This document shows positions 11,489-22,573 of a stretch of 64,000 nucleotides of DNA, piece by piece (the first letter of the stretch is position 1; the number at the start of each line of letters is the position of its first letter). A program made the position numbers and the translations under genes. The DNA comes from Guillardia theta CCMP2712 (taxonomy: Eukaryota > Cryptophyceae > Pyrenomonadales > Geminigeraceae), in the NCBI RefSeq assembly GCF_000315625.1, contig NW_005434611.1, forward strand, positions 34,554 through 98,553, written 5' to 3'. Under the pieces are notes generated by a model. It saw nothing but the letters and a program-made list of their open reading frames with translations, did not search any database and was not told the origin of the DNA.

Positions 11489-12442
11489 GTGGGTGTGAAG
11501 CCGTCGTCGTCGTCTTCGTCGTCTGAGCAGGGGGTGTTTTTAGAGGTCAACCGAACCATGCTAAATCCGTCAAAGAGGCGGCAAGGGGATGGGTCGGAGG
11601 TTCAGAGCAGGTCTTCCTGTGTAAGCGCTCAAGGACGTCTGATGCTGCTGCTCATAGCTCCTCCGCACTCCTGTCACAATCTTCGGCGTCAAACATGGTA
11701 CCGCAAGGTTGGGGGTAGGAAATGGGCAGAAGAGCACTGGTACAAGAACAAACATGATCCGAAAAGTCGAAGCACAGACAGCTGCTCAACAATGCAACAC
11801 ATGTTGCTTGCGGGTGCCATATCAGCGCTATGCTGCTCCATCACCGTCGCCATTGTCGTCGCCCCGTCTTCGTTGCATCCCGCCATGGCTTCCGGGCTCT
11901 TCAACTAGGGGTAGGGGTACTGATGGAGACTGCAAGAGTAATGAAAAAGACGGGTACTTTCAGCAAAGAAAGGGGGTGATGTTTGATTGTGGTGGGTAGG
12001 GTTGGCCGAGGACTGCTCCGATGGTCGTATTGAAATTGTTCGACTACTCGAGGAACGAGGAAACATGGGAGGAGGAGGAGGAGGAGGAGGAGGAGGAGGA
12101 GGAGGAGGAGGAGGAGGAGGAGGAGAGGGGAGGGGGAGGAGGATGAAACGTGGAAATGGGAATTTCCGGAGACGATACAGAGAGGGAGAGGAGCGGAGAG
12201 AAAACAGCAGAGGAAGGCGACAGGCATGGTTGAGTTCGAGGTCAGCTGGGGAGGGAAGAATAAAGCAGGACGGCCCGAGTGACAATCGAGAGGCAGAGAT
12301 GTGGCTTTGGATGCGATTTAGCTACACGTGGAGACTAACAACATGCTGTCAGGTGTTGAGAACAGCTGCTGGATCGATGTGATATCAAGAGTGGAGGACC
12401 GCCGCCTGCCCTGATGTAAATTCGATCGACATCGGCTCTGAA
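11489..12442. other. Intergenic region upstream of GT90 gene
   Basis: Bidirectional upstream region between the minus-strand membrane protein and the plus-strand GT90 gene. It holds GGGGTAGGGGTAC-type words (11908-12000) and a (GGA)n tract (12068-12123). ORFs over the tract are low-complexity artefacts. I see no gene. Confidence 0.5.
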
Positions 12443-14320
12443 ATGTCACTTTCCAAGAGCATCATACTCCTCCTCGTCTTCTCTCTCTCTGCTTCTTGTG
12501 TTCAGAGTATCTCCATAGAGTTCGAGCATCTCGGAGCCCGAGTTTACCTCATCGACGGGAAAAACACCTGGTACCAGATCCACTTCCTCGTCACCGACAT
12601 TCCTCACGAGCGATCTTCGCACACATTCAAGTTGGAGATGCAGACGGCATGGAACGATGGCGAGTGGGAGAAGACAGGATACATGGATCATGTGCGGGCT
12701 CCTTTCCCTGCGCGCAGAAGTGCGGGGATGAACATCAACTTCCACGGCACGCTGAGGCTCCGAGCTGTTTTGAAGGACTTGGACGCGCTGGACAAGAACG
12801 AGACTTTCACACGAGACGCCTCCATCCAGGTGCTCAAGGTCAAGGATGCTCCTATGTATGTCGCTGCGCGACTGAGGATGGGTCAGACCTTGAAGGTCCT
12901 AGAGCCCAACGACGAGCATGTCCAGTCGCTGGCTGCGTTCGCTCTGAACGAGTTCTCAGCAACAGCAAGGTTGCCGTATGACGAGATCGTGAGCGCTGCT
13001 ATGATCAAAGTCAGCGCAGACAGAGAGGAGTACGTGATCACCACTCGGTGTGCGCTCGAGTCACAGTACTGCAAGGTCGGGGGCCTGTTCATGTTCGGTA
13101 TCTCCCGGACAGACCGCGATCAGAAGATCCACCTTGACATTACGCATGCCGGGGGAGTTCCTTCGGGCATGTGGAGCAAGAATGCTCCGAGATCGTGGAG
13201 GGAGGCCGTTGAAGAAGGATACTGTGAGGCGTCTGAGCCTGTGCTCGAGGCCAGCTTTCTTCCTTGGACGAGGAGAGGAGCGAGGATAAGCGAACAGAAC
13301 GTAATCAACATCCTGAACAGCCCGAACAAACTTTGCTGGCAGAGGCTGAAGGTCATCAACAATGAGCTCTACATTGAACAACCTCAGGTGGATCGGATGG
13401 GAATCAAGTTGCCCGAAGACGACAAGTGGTATACCTCCTGCCTGGCTGAGATGGTTCTGGACGTCCTTCAAGACTTCAGGCTCCCGGATGTCGACCTTTG
13501 CGTTTCCGAGGAGCTGCCACAGGTACTGAAGGGGGAGAACCATGCTTCTCTCTCTATGACCATCAGCAGTGCGCATATGGACATCGTCATCCCCGACCTC
13601 TTCTTTCGCTATTGGAACCCTGACAACGTCGTGCCGCACGACTGGTACAAACCTCCCCAAGACTGGTCCAAGTACATTCAAGGCAACGTGCTCAAGTGGG
13701 AGGAGCGGGTCCCTAAGCTGTGGTGGAGGGGAACGGTGTCCTCCTGGCACATGAGCGCACGAGGGGAGCTCGTGAAGCTCGGCAGGCAGTTTCCGGATCT
13801 GATCGATGCCAAAGCCCTCCGAGTGGTCGGGCCAGCGTTGAATGAGACGTGGGAGGGGGTGGAGGAGGTGCTAGCGCAGGTGCGGGAAGGAGGGAAGGGG
13901 ATCAAGACTGATCACAACGAGCAATTCAAGTTCAAGTATGTCATCTGCACTCACGGCCCCCACAACCACTGGAGCAACAGGTTCCGCTCGCTGCTCTCCA
14001 GCGGGGCAGCCGTCTTCAAGCAGGAGGCTTCCCTCCGCGAGTTCTGGGAGTTTGAGCTCCAGCCCTTCGTTCACTTCATCCCCCTCAGCGAGGACCTGTC
14101 AGACCTGGTGGAGATGGTCGAGTGGGCCATCGAGCACGACGAGGAGGTCAGGAGGATCGTGCAGAATGCGCTTGAGTTCGTGAGGACGCGGCTGACTCCG
14201 CAGCGGATAATCTGCTACTGGGCGAACCTGCTCGAAGCTTACGGAGGGAGGATGAGCTACACGCCGACCGTCTCGCCTAACGCTTCTCTCTACTACAACG
14301 TGGCGGCTTACATGCGATGA
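12443..14320 (+). CDS. Secreted GT90 / CAP10-like glycosyltransferase, single exon
   Basis: An uninterrupted 625-codon frame from ATG 12443 to TGA 14318-14320, unusual here because nearly all neighbours are split. Residues 1-22 are a signal peptide (SIILLLVFSLSASCVQS). Residues about 400-610 match the CAP10 domain shared by POGLUT/KDELC-type enzymes: DIVIPDLFFRYW, ...WEERVPKLWWRGTVSS, KFKYVICTHG, NRFRSLLSSGAAVFKQEA, FWEFELQPFVHFIPLSEDL and the EVRRIVQNALEFVR helix. Family knowledge: GT90 enzymes transfer glucose or xylose to Ser/Thr of secretory proteins, or xylose in glycan assembly, inside the ER/Golgi lumen. The N-terminal ~280 residues are not recognised and may be an accessory domain. 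The acceptor is unknown. Confidence 0.88.
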   Translation: MSLSKSIILLLVFSLSASCVQSISIEFEHLGARVYLIDGKNTWYQIHFLVTDIPHERSSHTFKLEMQTAWNDGEWEKTGYMDHVRAPFPARRSAGMNINFHGTLRLRAVLKDLDALDKNETFTRDASIQVLKVKDAPMYVAARLRMGQTLKVLEPNDEHVQSLAAFALNEFSATARLPYDEIVSAAMIKVSADREEYVITTRCALESQYCKVGGLFMFGISRTDRDQKIHLDITHAGGVPSGMWSKNAPRSWREAVEEGYCEASEPVLEASFLPWTRRGARISEQNVINILNSPNKLCWQRLKVINNELYIEQPQVDRMGIKLPEDDKWYTSCLAEMVLDVLQDFRLPDVDLCVSEELPQVLKGENHASLSMTISSAHMDIVIPDLFFRYWNPDNVVPHDWYKPPQDWSKYIQGNVLKWEERVPKLWWRGTVSSWHMSARGELVKLGRQFPDLIDAKALRVVGPALNETWEGVEEVLAQVREGGKGIKTDHNEQFKFKYVICTHGPHNHWSNRFRSLLSSGAAVFKQEASLREFWEFELQPFVHFIPLSEDLSDLVEMVEWAIEHDEEVRRIVQNALEFVRTRLTPQRIICYWANLLEAYGGRMSYTPTVSPNASLYYNVAAYMR

Positions 14321-14585
14321 ACGCAGAAGTTGTCTGATTGACGTGACTGTCGGGGTGTCTCATATTGTTTTTATGGGTTATTGCTATCTCACCAACACTT
14401 CTTCTCCTACCTTAGCTGTTTGTATTACTCTTGCAGCTCTCAGCTCTGCCTTGACTTGTGCTATACATACATACAAGATCTTTCTGTCCCTGCCGTACCA
14501 GCTGCTCATCAGACTTCAATGGCTCGAGTGCCATGACCCTCCGCGCATGCTCGGTGCGTCCCCCGCGCTCAGCGATCGAGTGAAC

Positions 14586-16016
14586 TCACTGGATTCCTTG
14601 AGGGAGGACGACTTGGTTGGCGTGTTCGACCTCTTGTGCTTGTCCCTCTGTCGCAGCTGCTGGACGAGTCAACGTGAGTGGCTCGCATGTAACTTGCCGC
14701 ACCTTCTTGTCGTACTCCGCGCGCTTGTCGGGGTCAGTCAAGACCTGATGCGCCTGGTTGATGGCAAAGAACTTCTGATTTGCTGTCGGATCGCCGACAT
14801 TGCGATCAGGGTGGAACTGCCTGGCTAGTCTCTTGAACATGTCTTGAATCTCTTTCGCTGCAACACAACTCATCGACAGGGATGCAAGCGACGGGCGACT
14901 CACAAGAGCTATCCCTTGACACGCCGAGCAGCGTGTAGTGATCGATCTCCACGTCACTGGAAGGAGCTTCCGAGCTCGCTCTCACGTTGGGCCTGCGTCT
15001 TCCCTTTGCTCCTCCTTTGATCTCTTCCTGTTGTTGTCCAGCACTCTCTGACTCCTTGGAACGCAGCAGAGAACCGTCGTCCAACATAAACAAGTGCTCG
15101 GGAAGGACCTTGAAGAGCATCAGTAGACAGATTGAAGCTGAAACAAGGAGAGACCTTGAGCAATCTGTTGGGCTGATTCAACAGGCTGACTACCGTCTTG
15201 TCTCCTTCTTGTCGCACAAGGGTGCATAACTGACCATTGAGCTCGTACGACCGTTGCAACCCCTGGAGGCGGAAGGAATGCGCATGTTTCCTGATGCTCT
15301 CGGCATCGTTGGTGGACGTGGTTCTCCTGAATGCGAATCCTCCCTTCGCCTTCTCACCCTCGTCCCCTTGGGATATATCGTCACTACTCCTCGTTCTGCT
15401 GATACCTTCTTCAACACTCCTCGTTCTGCTGATACCTTCACTCCTCTTCGTTCTGCTGATACCTTCTTCAGGGCTTCTCGTTCTGCTGACACCTTCTTGA
15501 ACACTCCTCGTTCTGCTGTAAACTTCTCCATTATTCCTTGTTCTGCTGATGCCTTCTTCACTCCATTTTATTCTGCTGTTAGCTTCTCCACTGCTCTTCG
15601 CTCTGCTGATGCCTTCACCCGTGCTGAGTTTCTGCATCGTGAGGTCTAGGAAGTCTTCATACTGCTCATGAGAAAGTCAGTTGCTGATGATAGAGGCATA
15701 CATGAATGGAGGAGAGGTGTTGAGACCTTGCTGTGATCGTTCATTTCGTGCCCTCTGAAGAGCTGTGGAGAGGATTGGAAGACTTGCGAACCCTTCACAT
15801 CAGAGTGAGGAGTAAAACTTCAGGAACAAATTCATCGTCAGTCTCACCTCCTTTGTTCCCTGCTTGTTGTGTTCTGCTCCAAATGTCCGCCTCCGATGTT
15901 CTATCGCCCTCTGCCTTGCTGAGCTCTCTTTGACCTGAACGTCACTTGCATTCTGTCCATGAAGTCAAAGTTGTCGAAAAATCGTGTTACGTCACAACAG
16001 AAATACGAAGTGACAT
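14586..16016 (-). CDS. J-domain (DnaJ/Hsp40) protein with decapeptide repeats
   Basis: Six exons on the minus strand: 16016-16007, 15934-15819, 15762-15727, 15661-15155, 15108-14904 and 14857-14586, summing to 1146 nt (381 residues). A charged N-terminal part (SDDEFVPE-type acidic text) leads to about nine 10-residue repeats of the type GISRTRSxEE, a charged/basic linker, and a C-terminal J domain: DHYTLLGVSRDSS, KEIQDMFKRLARQ, the HPD motif in FHPDRN, and FFAINQAHQVLTDPDKRAEYD. Family knowledge: the HPD loop stimulates Hsp70 ATPase. A C-terminal J domain after a Ser/Arg-rich repeat tract is not the classical DnaJA/B layout. The 10-nt first exon is an inference. Its stop lies 265 bases from the convergent GT90 stop. 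Confidence 0.82.
15380..15630 (-). repeat. 30-bp coding tandem repeat
   Basis: Eight to nine copies of a ~30-bp unit (one copy is 27 bp), seen on the plus strand as TTCTGCTGATACCTTCTTCA variants, encode the Arg/Ser-rich decapeptides of the J-domain protein. All length changes keep the reading frame. Confidence 0.9.
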
Positions 16017-16604
16017 GAATGTTTGCCTGCTACTCGACTCTGCCTGCTGCCTTCATCTCTTCCACCTCTCTTTTCTCTCGTCTTCTCTTTCCTCTTCTCT
16101 CCCATCTCCTGTCCTCGCTCCTTCGCTTTCAGCATCTGATCCCTGCATTCGCATTACCAGCATGTTCGATGATTTGCGCCCGCAACTGGCAATATCATGA
16201 TAAGGTAGGGTAGATCACCCCACCTTACGGACTGTCTACCTAAAGTGCTTCAAACGTAGGGTACTTTTGCTGTAGCGTGGGGTAGGGTACATGACAATTT
16301 CCGAAAAAAAATTGACTGCTACTACTGAATTCACTCAAAGAAGTAACTGATAATTTCTAGTACAAATCTAACATCAACCTGGCGCTATCCACGGTTGTAT
16401 GACGGGTGAGTCATCATTCAGAGAGTCGCTTGTGACTTGATGAGATTTACATGCTACACAACTTGAACATCTATACACCATCAACCTCCTCACCCATCCC
16501 GGTCAAACACAACTCGGATCGGCTTCTTCTTGCTCGCCTGCATGGCGACGCGCGTGAAAGCTCTACGGCACCAGGAGCGTCAGAGGAGCATCGGCCGTCC
16601 CTCT

Positions 16605-17785
16605 TCACCTCTGCTGCGACTCAGTTGCTCGGAGACTGTTGGCGAGGACAGGCGGCCGTTCCAGCACGTCCGTTCCTTGTCCAGCTAGCGCCAAGCTTTC
16701 CCTCACCTGCTCCACTTTGCGCCTCATGCGTAGGTTGGGATCTGGTCAGAAAGTGAGGGAGAAGGGCGAGGGCTAGCGTGTGCTTGCCAGCTGAATGCGA
16801 CATCCTCTCTCGCTCATTCCTTGCCTCCATCTCCGTCGTCAGCCTCTCCTGCAGGAGCAATGAGATCGAGGCGAGAGGCAGGAGGAGGCTGCCTTCAGGT
16901 TCGTGTTCTTCTTGACCAGAAGCTTCATCGACTTCTCTATGCTTTCCCACGCATCGCCCTCCTCGTCCTCCTCGTCCTGGCCCTCCAACGAGGAGTCTGC
17001 ATGGCGCATGGAGGGGAACAGCGGGTCCCATTGACTGTACGAGGCATCAGGACTGAACAAGGGAAGTAGTGGTCTACCTGTGAGGCCGGGCGTCGTCGAG
17101 CTGCTGACGCTTGAGATCAGCTCGCAGCATGTTGCTGATTTGAATGAGTTTGTCTCGCTCAGCTGTAACTCGCTTGAGGGCGTTCTGACAGTCAACAATC
17201 AGATCCGACTTGCCCGTCTGTGAAATCATCTCCTCCTCCTCCTCTCAATGCACTTGGGCTCCTCCCTCCTCCCTCCCCGCTCCTCCTTCCCCGCTCCTCC
17301 CTCCACCTTCCTGCCTCTCACCCCCTTCCCAATCTCACGTCCTCCCGCGAGGTTTACCTCCGTCTTCCTCAATCGACTCGAAAAATTCGCCTTCTCTATC
17401 TGCTCCCCACCACTGATGTTCTCGATCTCAGATCGCATCTGACTGATGACTTCTCGCAGCCTCAGGTTTTGATCCTGTGAGCGACTCGTCAGGCCTTGCC
17501 TTCCTTCGGACCAGCCTCACCTCAAGCTCGTGTATCCTCGTCCGCACCCTCCTCCCGTCTCCTCCTATCACATCTCGCGAGCTTGCTCGTGACATCTTCC
17601 TCCCCTCGTCAGCCGGGCAAGCAGTGACAACCTCTTCCTTCACCTCGCTGTCTCCCGTCGTCGGTCTCCTTCCATCAAAGTCCAACGTTCCTGGCCTGTG
17701 AGCAGATGAAAATATCACCAGATGACAGCGGACCAAGACAAGGCAAGATGGTGAGGACGAGGCAAGGAGAGGACGAGGACGAGGA

Positions 17786-17842
<57 letters not shown>

Positions 17843-20800
17843 AGCGAGTGTCGTACCTGATAGCTTCACTATCTGCAGTGGTGGGACGGGAGCCTCCGAG
17901 ATAAGGAGGAAGGGAGGGAGTGTCAGGGAAAGGAGGCATCTGAGTTGAGTCAAGCGAGGAAAGGGAGCAAGAGGAGAGCAACTTGAATTGGAGAGTCGAG
18001 AGGAGTGTCAAGGTCACCCCGGTCAATCGTTAGGTTTGCGGGCCTGCATCGTCTCGTTGAGGGGAGGGAGGAGGACGAAGACGAGGAGGACGAGGAGGAC
18101 GAGGAGGAGGATCGGGGGGTAGGAGGAGGAGGTTTTCGAGTAGGAGATGCAGTAATTTGGAGGGAGAGACGAGAGAAGAAATCAGAGCAAGCTACCTTCT
18201 ATCCCTCAACTCGGTCAGAGAGTGGATCTGCCAAACGTATCCAATGAGGTGAGGGTAAGGGGATTGAAGGGAAGAGCGAAGAGAACGGTGAGGAGAATAA
18301 AGATCAGTTGCACCTTCGCTTGTGCTTGTTGCAGCTGTCTCGTCACGTCAGTCAGCTTGTCTTGAGCCTGTGAACTGCGTCATGACACAACTCAACATCT
18401 GTCGAATCAACCTCCTCTCTCATCAGCATCGCCTGATCCCGTTGATTCGTCATGTTTCTCAACAGTTCAGCAAAGTGAACGTTCGCCTGGTCCTCACTCT
18501 GACAGCATACGTCACCACCTCCTCCTCTTCCCTGCCACTGACCTCTTGCGAGAGTCTCTCCATGTCAAATTCTCTCTGAACAAGTTGTTTCTTCAAGTCA
18601 GCCTGCAAAAATAGTCAGCTATTCCATCCTCTCTCCTTCCCCCTCCCCCTTCTCCCTTCCTCCTCCTTGCGCTCTTTTTTCTCACTTTGCTTCAAGCAGC
18701 TCTCAGCTCCATCTTGCCTTGTGCTCTCAACCTCCCTAGCTCCAAGATCCCCCCTCCCTCCCTCCCTCCCTCCCTCCCTCCCTCCTCTCTCTTCCCTCTC
18801 TCCTCTCTCTCTCTTCTCCCCCTCCTATCCTCTTCCTCTCCTCTTCCTCTTTCTGTTGGTACCTCCCGCTTGCAGGCTTCATTGAGCTCCTCCCGCATCT
18901 TGTCCAGGTCTTGACGCCTCTGTCCAACGGTCAGTCACGTCAAGGAGACGTCACGTGTCACCTCCTCCAGCAATCTTTTCAACGATGAAACCTGAATGTC
19001 AATCTCAGACCTTCAATCCTTCTTCCCGCTCCATCCCCTCTCACTCCCATCCTTAACTTCCCTCCTCCTTTCCTCTCCCCTTCCCTCCCTCTCCCCTCCT
19101 CTCCTCTCCTCCTCTATTTTGCCCCCTATCACCCCTGCTTCTTCCCCTCCCTTGATTTTCCCCTCCCTCCTCCTTCCACAGTTTCTCCCGTCTGCCACCT
19201 TCTCGCGCAGCCCAGTGATCTCCTCTTCCAGCAGAGACTTCTGCGAGCTGCAGCAGCGACATGACGAAAGAACTCATACATCACGTCTCACGTCAGATTC
19301 CTCTCAGCTTCCATTCTGCTGCTCTCAGCGTTCTCGTACTTCCTCTCCAGACCCTGCAAGGGCAACATCACCAGCAGCTCCTCCTCCTCTTGCTCCGTGT
19401 CCTCGAAGATCTACCTTCCCTCCCGCCGCTCCTCCTCAAAGACTCCCTCCCTTCCACCCACACTCCTCCGCCTCCTCACCTGAATGGCTTCAAGGTGCGC
19501 AAGCTCCATCTCCTGCAGGTCTCGTTGAGCTTTCATTGCACTCTCATGCTTCCTGACGTGAAAAGTTCAAAATAAAAGTTTAAAAGTCTTGCTGTCAACT
19601 TGTCTCTCTCAGCGGTGATGACAACAAGTTCTTCGTTGAGAGTCTCGATCTTTTTCTCCGCCTCCCGCACTTGACCTTGCCAAACATCCCATGGTGAGGT
19701 GGTATGCGCACAGGGTGAAGGCAGAAGCAAGGAAAGCGAGGAGAGAAGGGAGAAGAGGATAGAGAGCAGAGAAGAGCAGAAAGCGGCAATGAAAGGAGTG
19801 AGAAGCAACGAGGTCGAGCGAAAACCTCTCAGTGTCTTCTCCTGATCTTCGAGTGCTCTTCTCAATTTGATCTCGAAGTCCTTCAAATCGACGTCATCTC
19901 AACGAGTTCAGCTCAATCACCGCAAATGACCTCTTGCTTGCCCTCGGCTTCACTCTGACTCGTTTGAATCATTCGCTGCAATTCTGCAATCTTATCTCTA
20001 CTTGTCAGTGAGGTCACACGAGCGGTCTTCCCATGGCACTGACTTTATCTTCTTTCTCTTCGATAATGCTCTTCGCAGCCAGATCAGACGCCTCACCCAC
20101 CATCAAGTCGACGCGTCACCTCATACTTGGCGTTGAGCTCTCTCAGGGCCCTGGCGTGTTCGTTGGAGCTGCTGGGGCGTGAGGCGGGTCGAATTGAACA
20201 AGCCAGCTCACCGGTCTGACTTGTCTCTCTGCAACGCAAAGATCTCGCTCTCCATTCTCTTGAGCGATTCACCTGAGGCAACCATGACGTTCACAACGCA
20301 GATCAAGGGCGGCTCCAGAGCTCATGCGCGGGCTGGACTTGTTCAGGGCAAGAGCAGGTACCTTTCTCTGACGATAGCTTGTTGAGAGACTCGTTGGACC
20401 TTCTCGCTTCCTCGAGGAGATTCTCAAGTTCCGTGATCTGCTCATGAGTCAACAAGAGCGTCAGGGGGGGAGGCACAGCAAGCTGGAATGTCTGAGAGCA
20501 GAAACGTGTTCTCACCTTGGTGCTCAGATCTTGATTGTTCTTCTGCAACTTTCGGATCTCAGCGTGAAGATCGTCTTCCCTTGACTTGCCCTCATGCTGC
20601 GATCAACGATCCGTCACTAAAACCCTCCTCGTCTCCCCAGCAACCTCGAATCTTCTCATCAGATCGTCGAACGACACGCTCATGTCTCTCCTTTGCACCT
20701 CCAACACGTCATCCTGCGTGGACTGCGTCATGACCCACATCGCATCCTCTCCGTCTCCTTCCTCCATACCTTCTCTGAGAGCTGCCGCACGAAGTCTCGT

Positions 20801-21612
20801 CGCATCTCATCCATGCTATTCCTTAGCTGCAGGAGCATCAGTTGAGCGATGGTGATTCTTCGTTCAGACCTTCCGTATCTCCTCATCCTTGCTCCGTCTC
20901 ACACTTTCCAGCTTTTCCTTCATCTCCAGAATGTTTTCCTTGTTGCGGTCTTCAATGAAAGGAGGAGAAAACTTGGAAGACGAAGAAGGGGGAAAGGGGG
21001 GCGGAGCTGGAGGAGGAGGACTACTACCTGATGATGATCTGCAAGCTGCCGCGATTGCTCCTGCGGCACCTGATCAACCAGCGTGACAGGACAACTTGCT
21101 CCACTCACTCTCTCTGCTCGAAGTTGCGACTCCATCTCATCTGCTGCTACCTGTGCGCTGGGGTGAATGGAAGGAAAGTCACTTGCTCTGAACAAGCCTT
21201 GAGGTCGCTAATCTCAGCGTCTCTATCTCGAACCATGTTCTTCAGGTTCACGAACGCAGAGTCATATCTGCAGACAACGTCAGATGCACGAGTATCAGCA
21301 CGGAACAACAACCTCTCGAGCTCTGCATCCCTATCTTCGATCAGCTTCAGGTTGTACTGGAAGTCCACCTTGAGTTTCCTGCATCCAGGTCACCGTCAGC
21401 CGCTCTTGGTTCGCCATACCTGAAGTTCTCCTTCAGGTCTGCGATCTGTCGGTCCCTCTCTGTGATGGTAGATTCCAAGGCCTGTTGCAAGGTCACATCT
21501 CCCTCATCATGGCTCAAGGTCGTTCCTGGATCCGTAGCTCGTTCATCTCCTGGAGCTCCTTCTCCTTCTGCCCTATCAGCTCTCTTAAAGCGCTGGCCGG
21601 GTTGACCGGCAT
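16605..21612 (-). CDS. CCDC57-like coiled-coil protein, many small exons
   Basis: A minus-strand series of coiled-coil exons, from a plausible ATG at 21612-21610 (MPVNPASALRELIGQKEKEL) to TGA at 16607-16605. Characteristic stretches in order: LESTITERDRQIADLKENFR, DFQYNLKLIEDRDAELERL, YDSAFVNLKNMVRDRDAEIS, NKENILEMKEKLESVR, DEMRRDFVRQLSEK, ITELENLLEEARRSNESLNK, MKDFEIKLRRALEDQEKTL, KKIETLNEELVVITAERDKL, and near the end KRVTAERDKLIQISNMLRADL. The FQYNL..IEDRDAELER...YD.AF block resembles animal CCDC57, a centrosome/centriolar-satellite protein, so a centriole/flagellum role is inferred. I did not fix every splice junction. Introns include (CCCT)n at about 18767-18785 and (GACGAG)n at 17771-17843. 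Confidence 0.7.
17771..17843 (+). repeat. (GACGAG)n hexanucleotide repeat
   Basis: Near-perfect GAGGAC repeats within an intron of the CCDC57-like gene; open in several frames but out of frame with neighbouring coiled-coil exons. Confidence 0.85.
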
Positions 21613-22068
21613 GGCGTCCTGGGTGTCAAGGAAGATCGTCAGTCGTAGTTGATCACAGAGATCGCTTCACACATTTGTATTTCTCTCGTCTCTACAAGCC
21701 ACTCCTATACAAGCTACCCCTTTACAACTCCATTAGATCCCTTCATGTCCTCTGCTCTGCTCTGCTCTGCTCGCATGACATCGCATCTCCTCTCATCCCT
21801 TCACATCTTTTCGTATCTTCTCTCTCCCTCTTCCCGTTCATCTCTGATTTCTACTCGCATCACTGGCTCCCTCTCGCATCTCCCGCGCTTACCTCCGCCA
21901 TTCCCCGACAAACAGGTTGGTGGAGGCTGAAGTATTTCAAATTTGGCTCATAAATTGCTGCAACAAAAATGAAATTTTATGAAATGGAATCGAGGCAAGT
22001 ATCAAGTTTCAAGATTTGAATACAGGCGGTCTGGTCTTCATCGCTCCTCAACTACCCACTCGCGTCAT

Positions 22069-22142
<74 letters not shown>

Positions 22143-22573
22143 ACTCCTCCCTCCACATAATCAGTTTTACCTTCCCCACCTCTTCAATGTTTCTTTTGAA
22201 TACGCCTTCCTCTATCGTTTCTCGTCTCTCCTCCACCCACCGCATACCCACCTTCATCCTTTCGCAGCAGCAGCAGCAGCAGCTAGGTTATCTCAATCGA
22301 CTCGCTCGTCGCAATCATTATTTTCAACTTCGTACAAGGCAAATTTGGTTTCATTCACTTCAAGAATGTAAAAATGGTTGGGAAAGATTAAAGTTCAAGT
22401 GTTTCACATGGAGAGATTTCTATAGCAGACAACAAGTCAATCGAAGCTGTAGTGTGTTGTGATACTCCGCCCCTGCCACAGTCATGAGACCTCCACCATC
22501 CCCTCCAAGAAACAAGGGCTAGCAACGCACTACTCTTCTCCCTATCCATCCTTCTCAGTTCCTCAAGCTCTCA
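21613..22573. other. Intergenic region with CTCCTG and CAG tracts
   Basis: Between the tandem minus-strand collagen-like and CCDC57-like genes. Contains (CTCCTG)n at about 22071-22141, a short (CAG)n at 22266-22283 and AT-rich sequence. ORFs through the hexamer are poly-Leu or Cys-Ser artefacts. No gene supported. Confidence 0.5.

Noticed and set aside
12061-12125. Poly-Gly coding region
   Set aside because: A (GGA)n microsatellite upstream of the GT90 gene; no start or domain supports translation.
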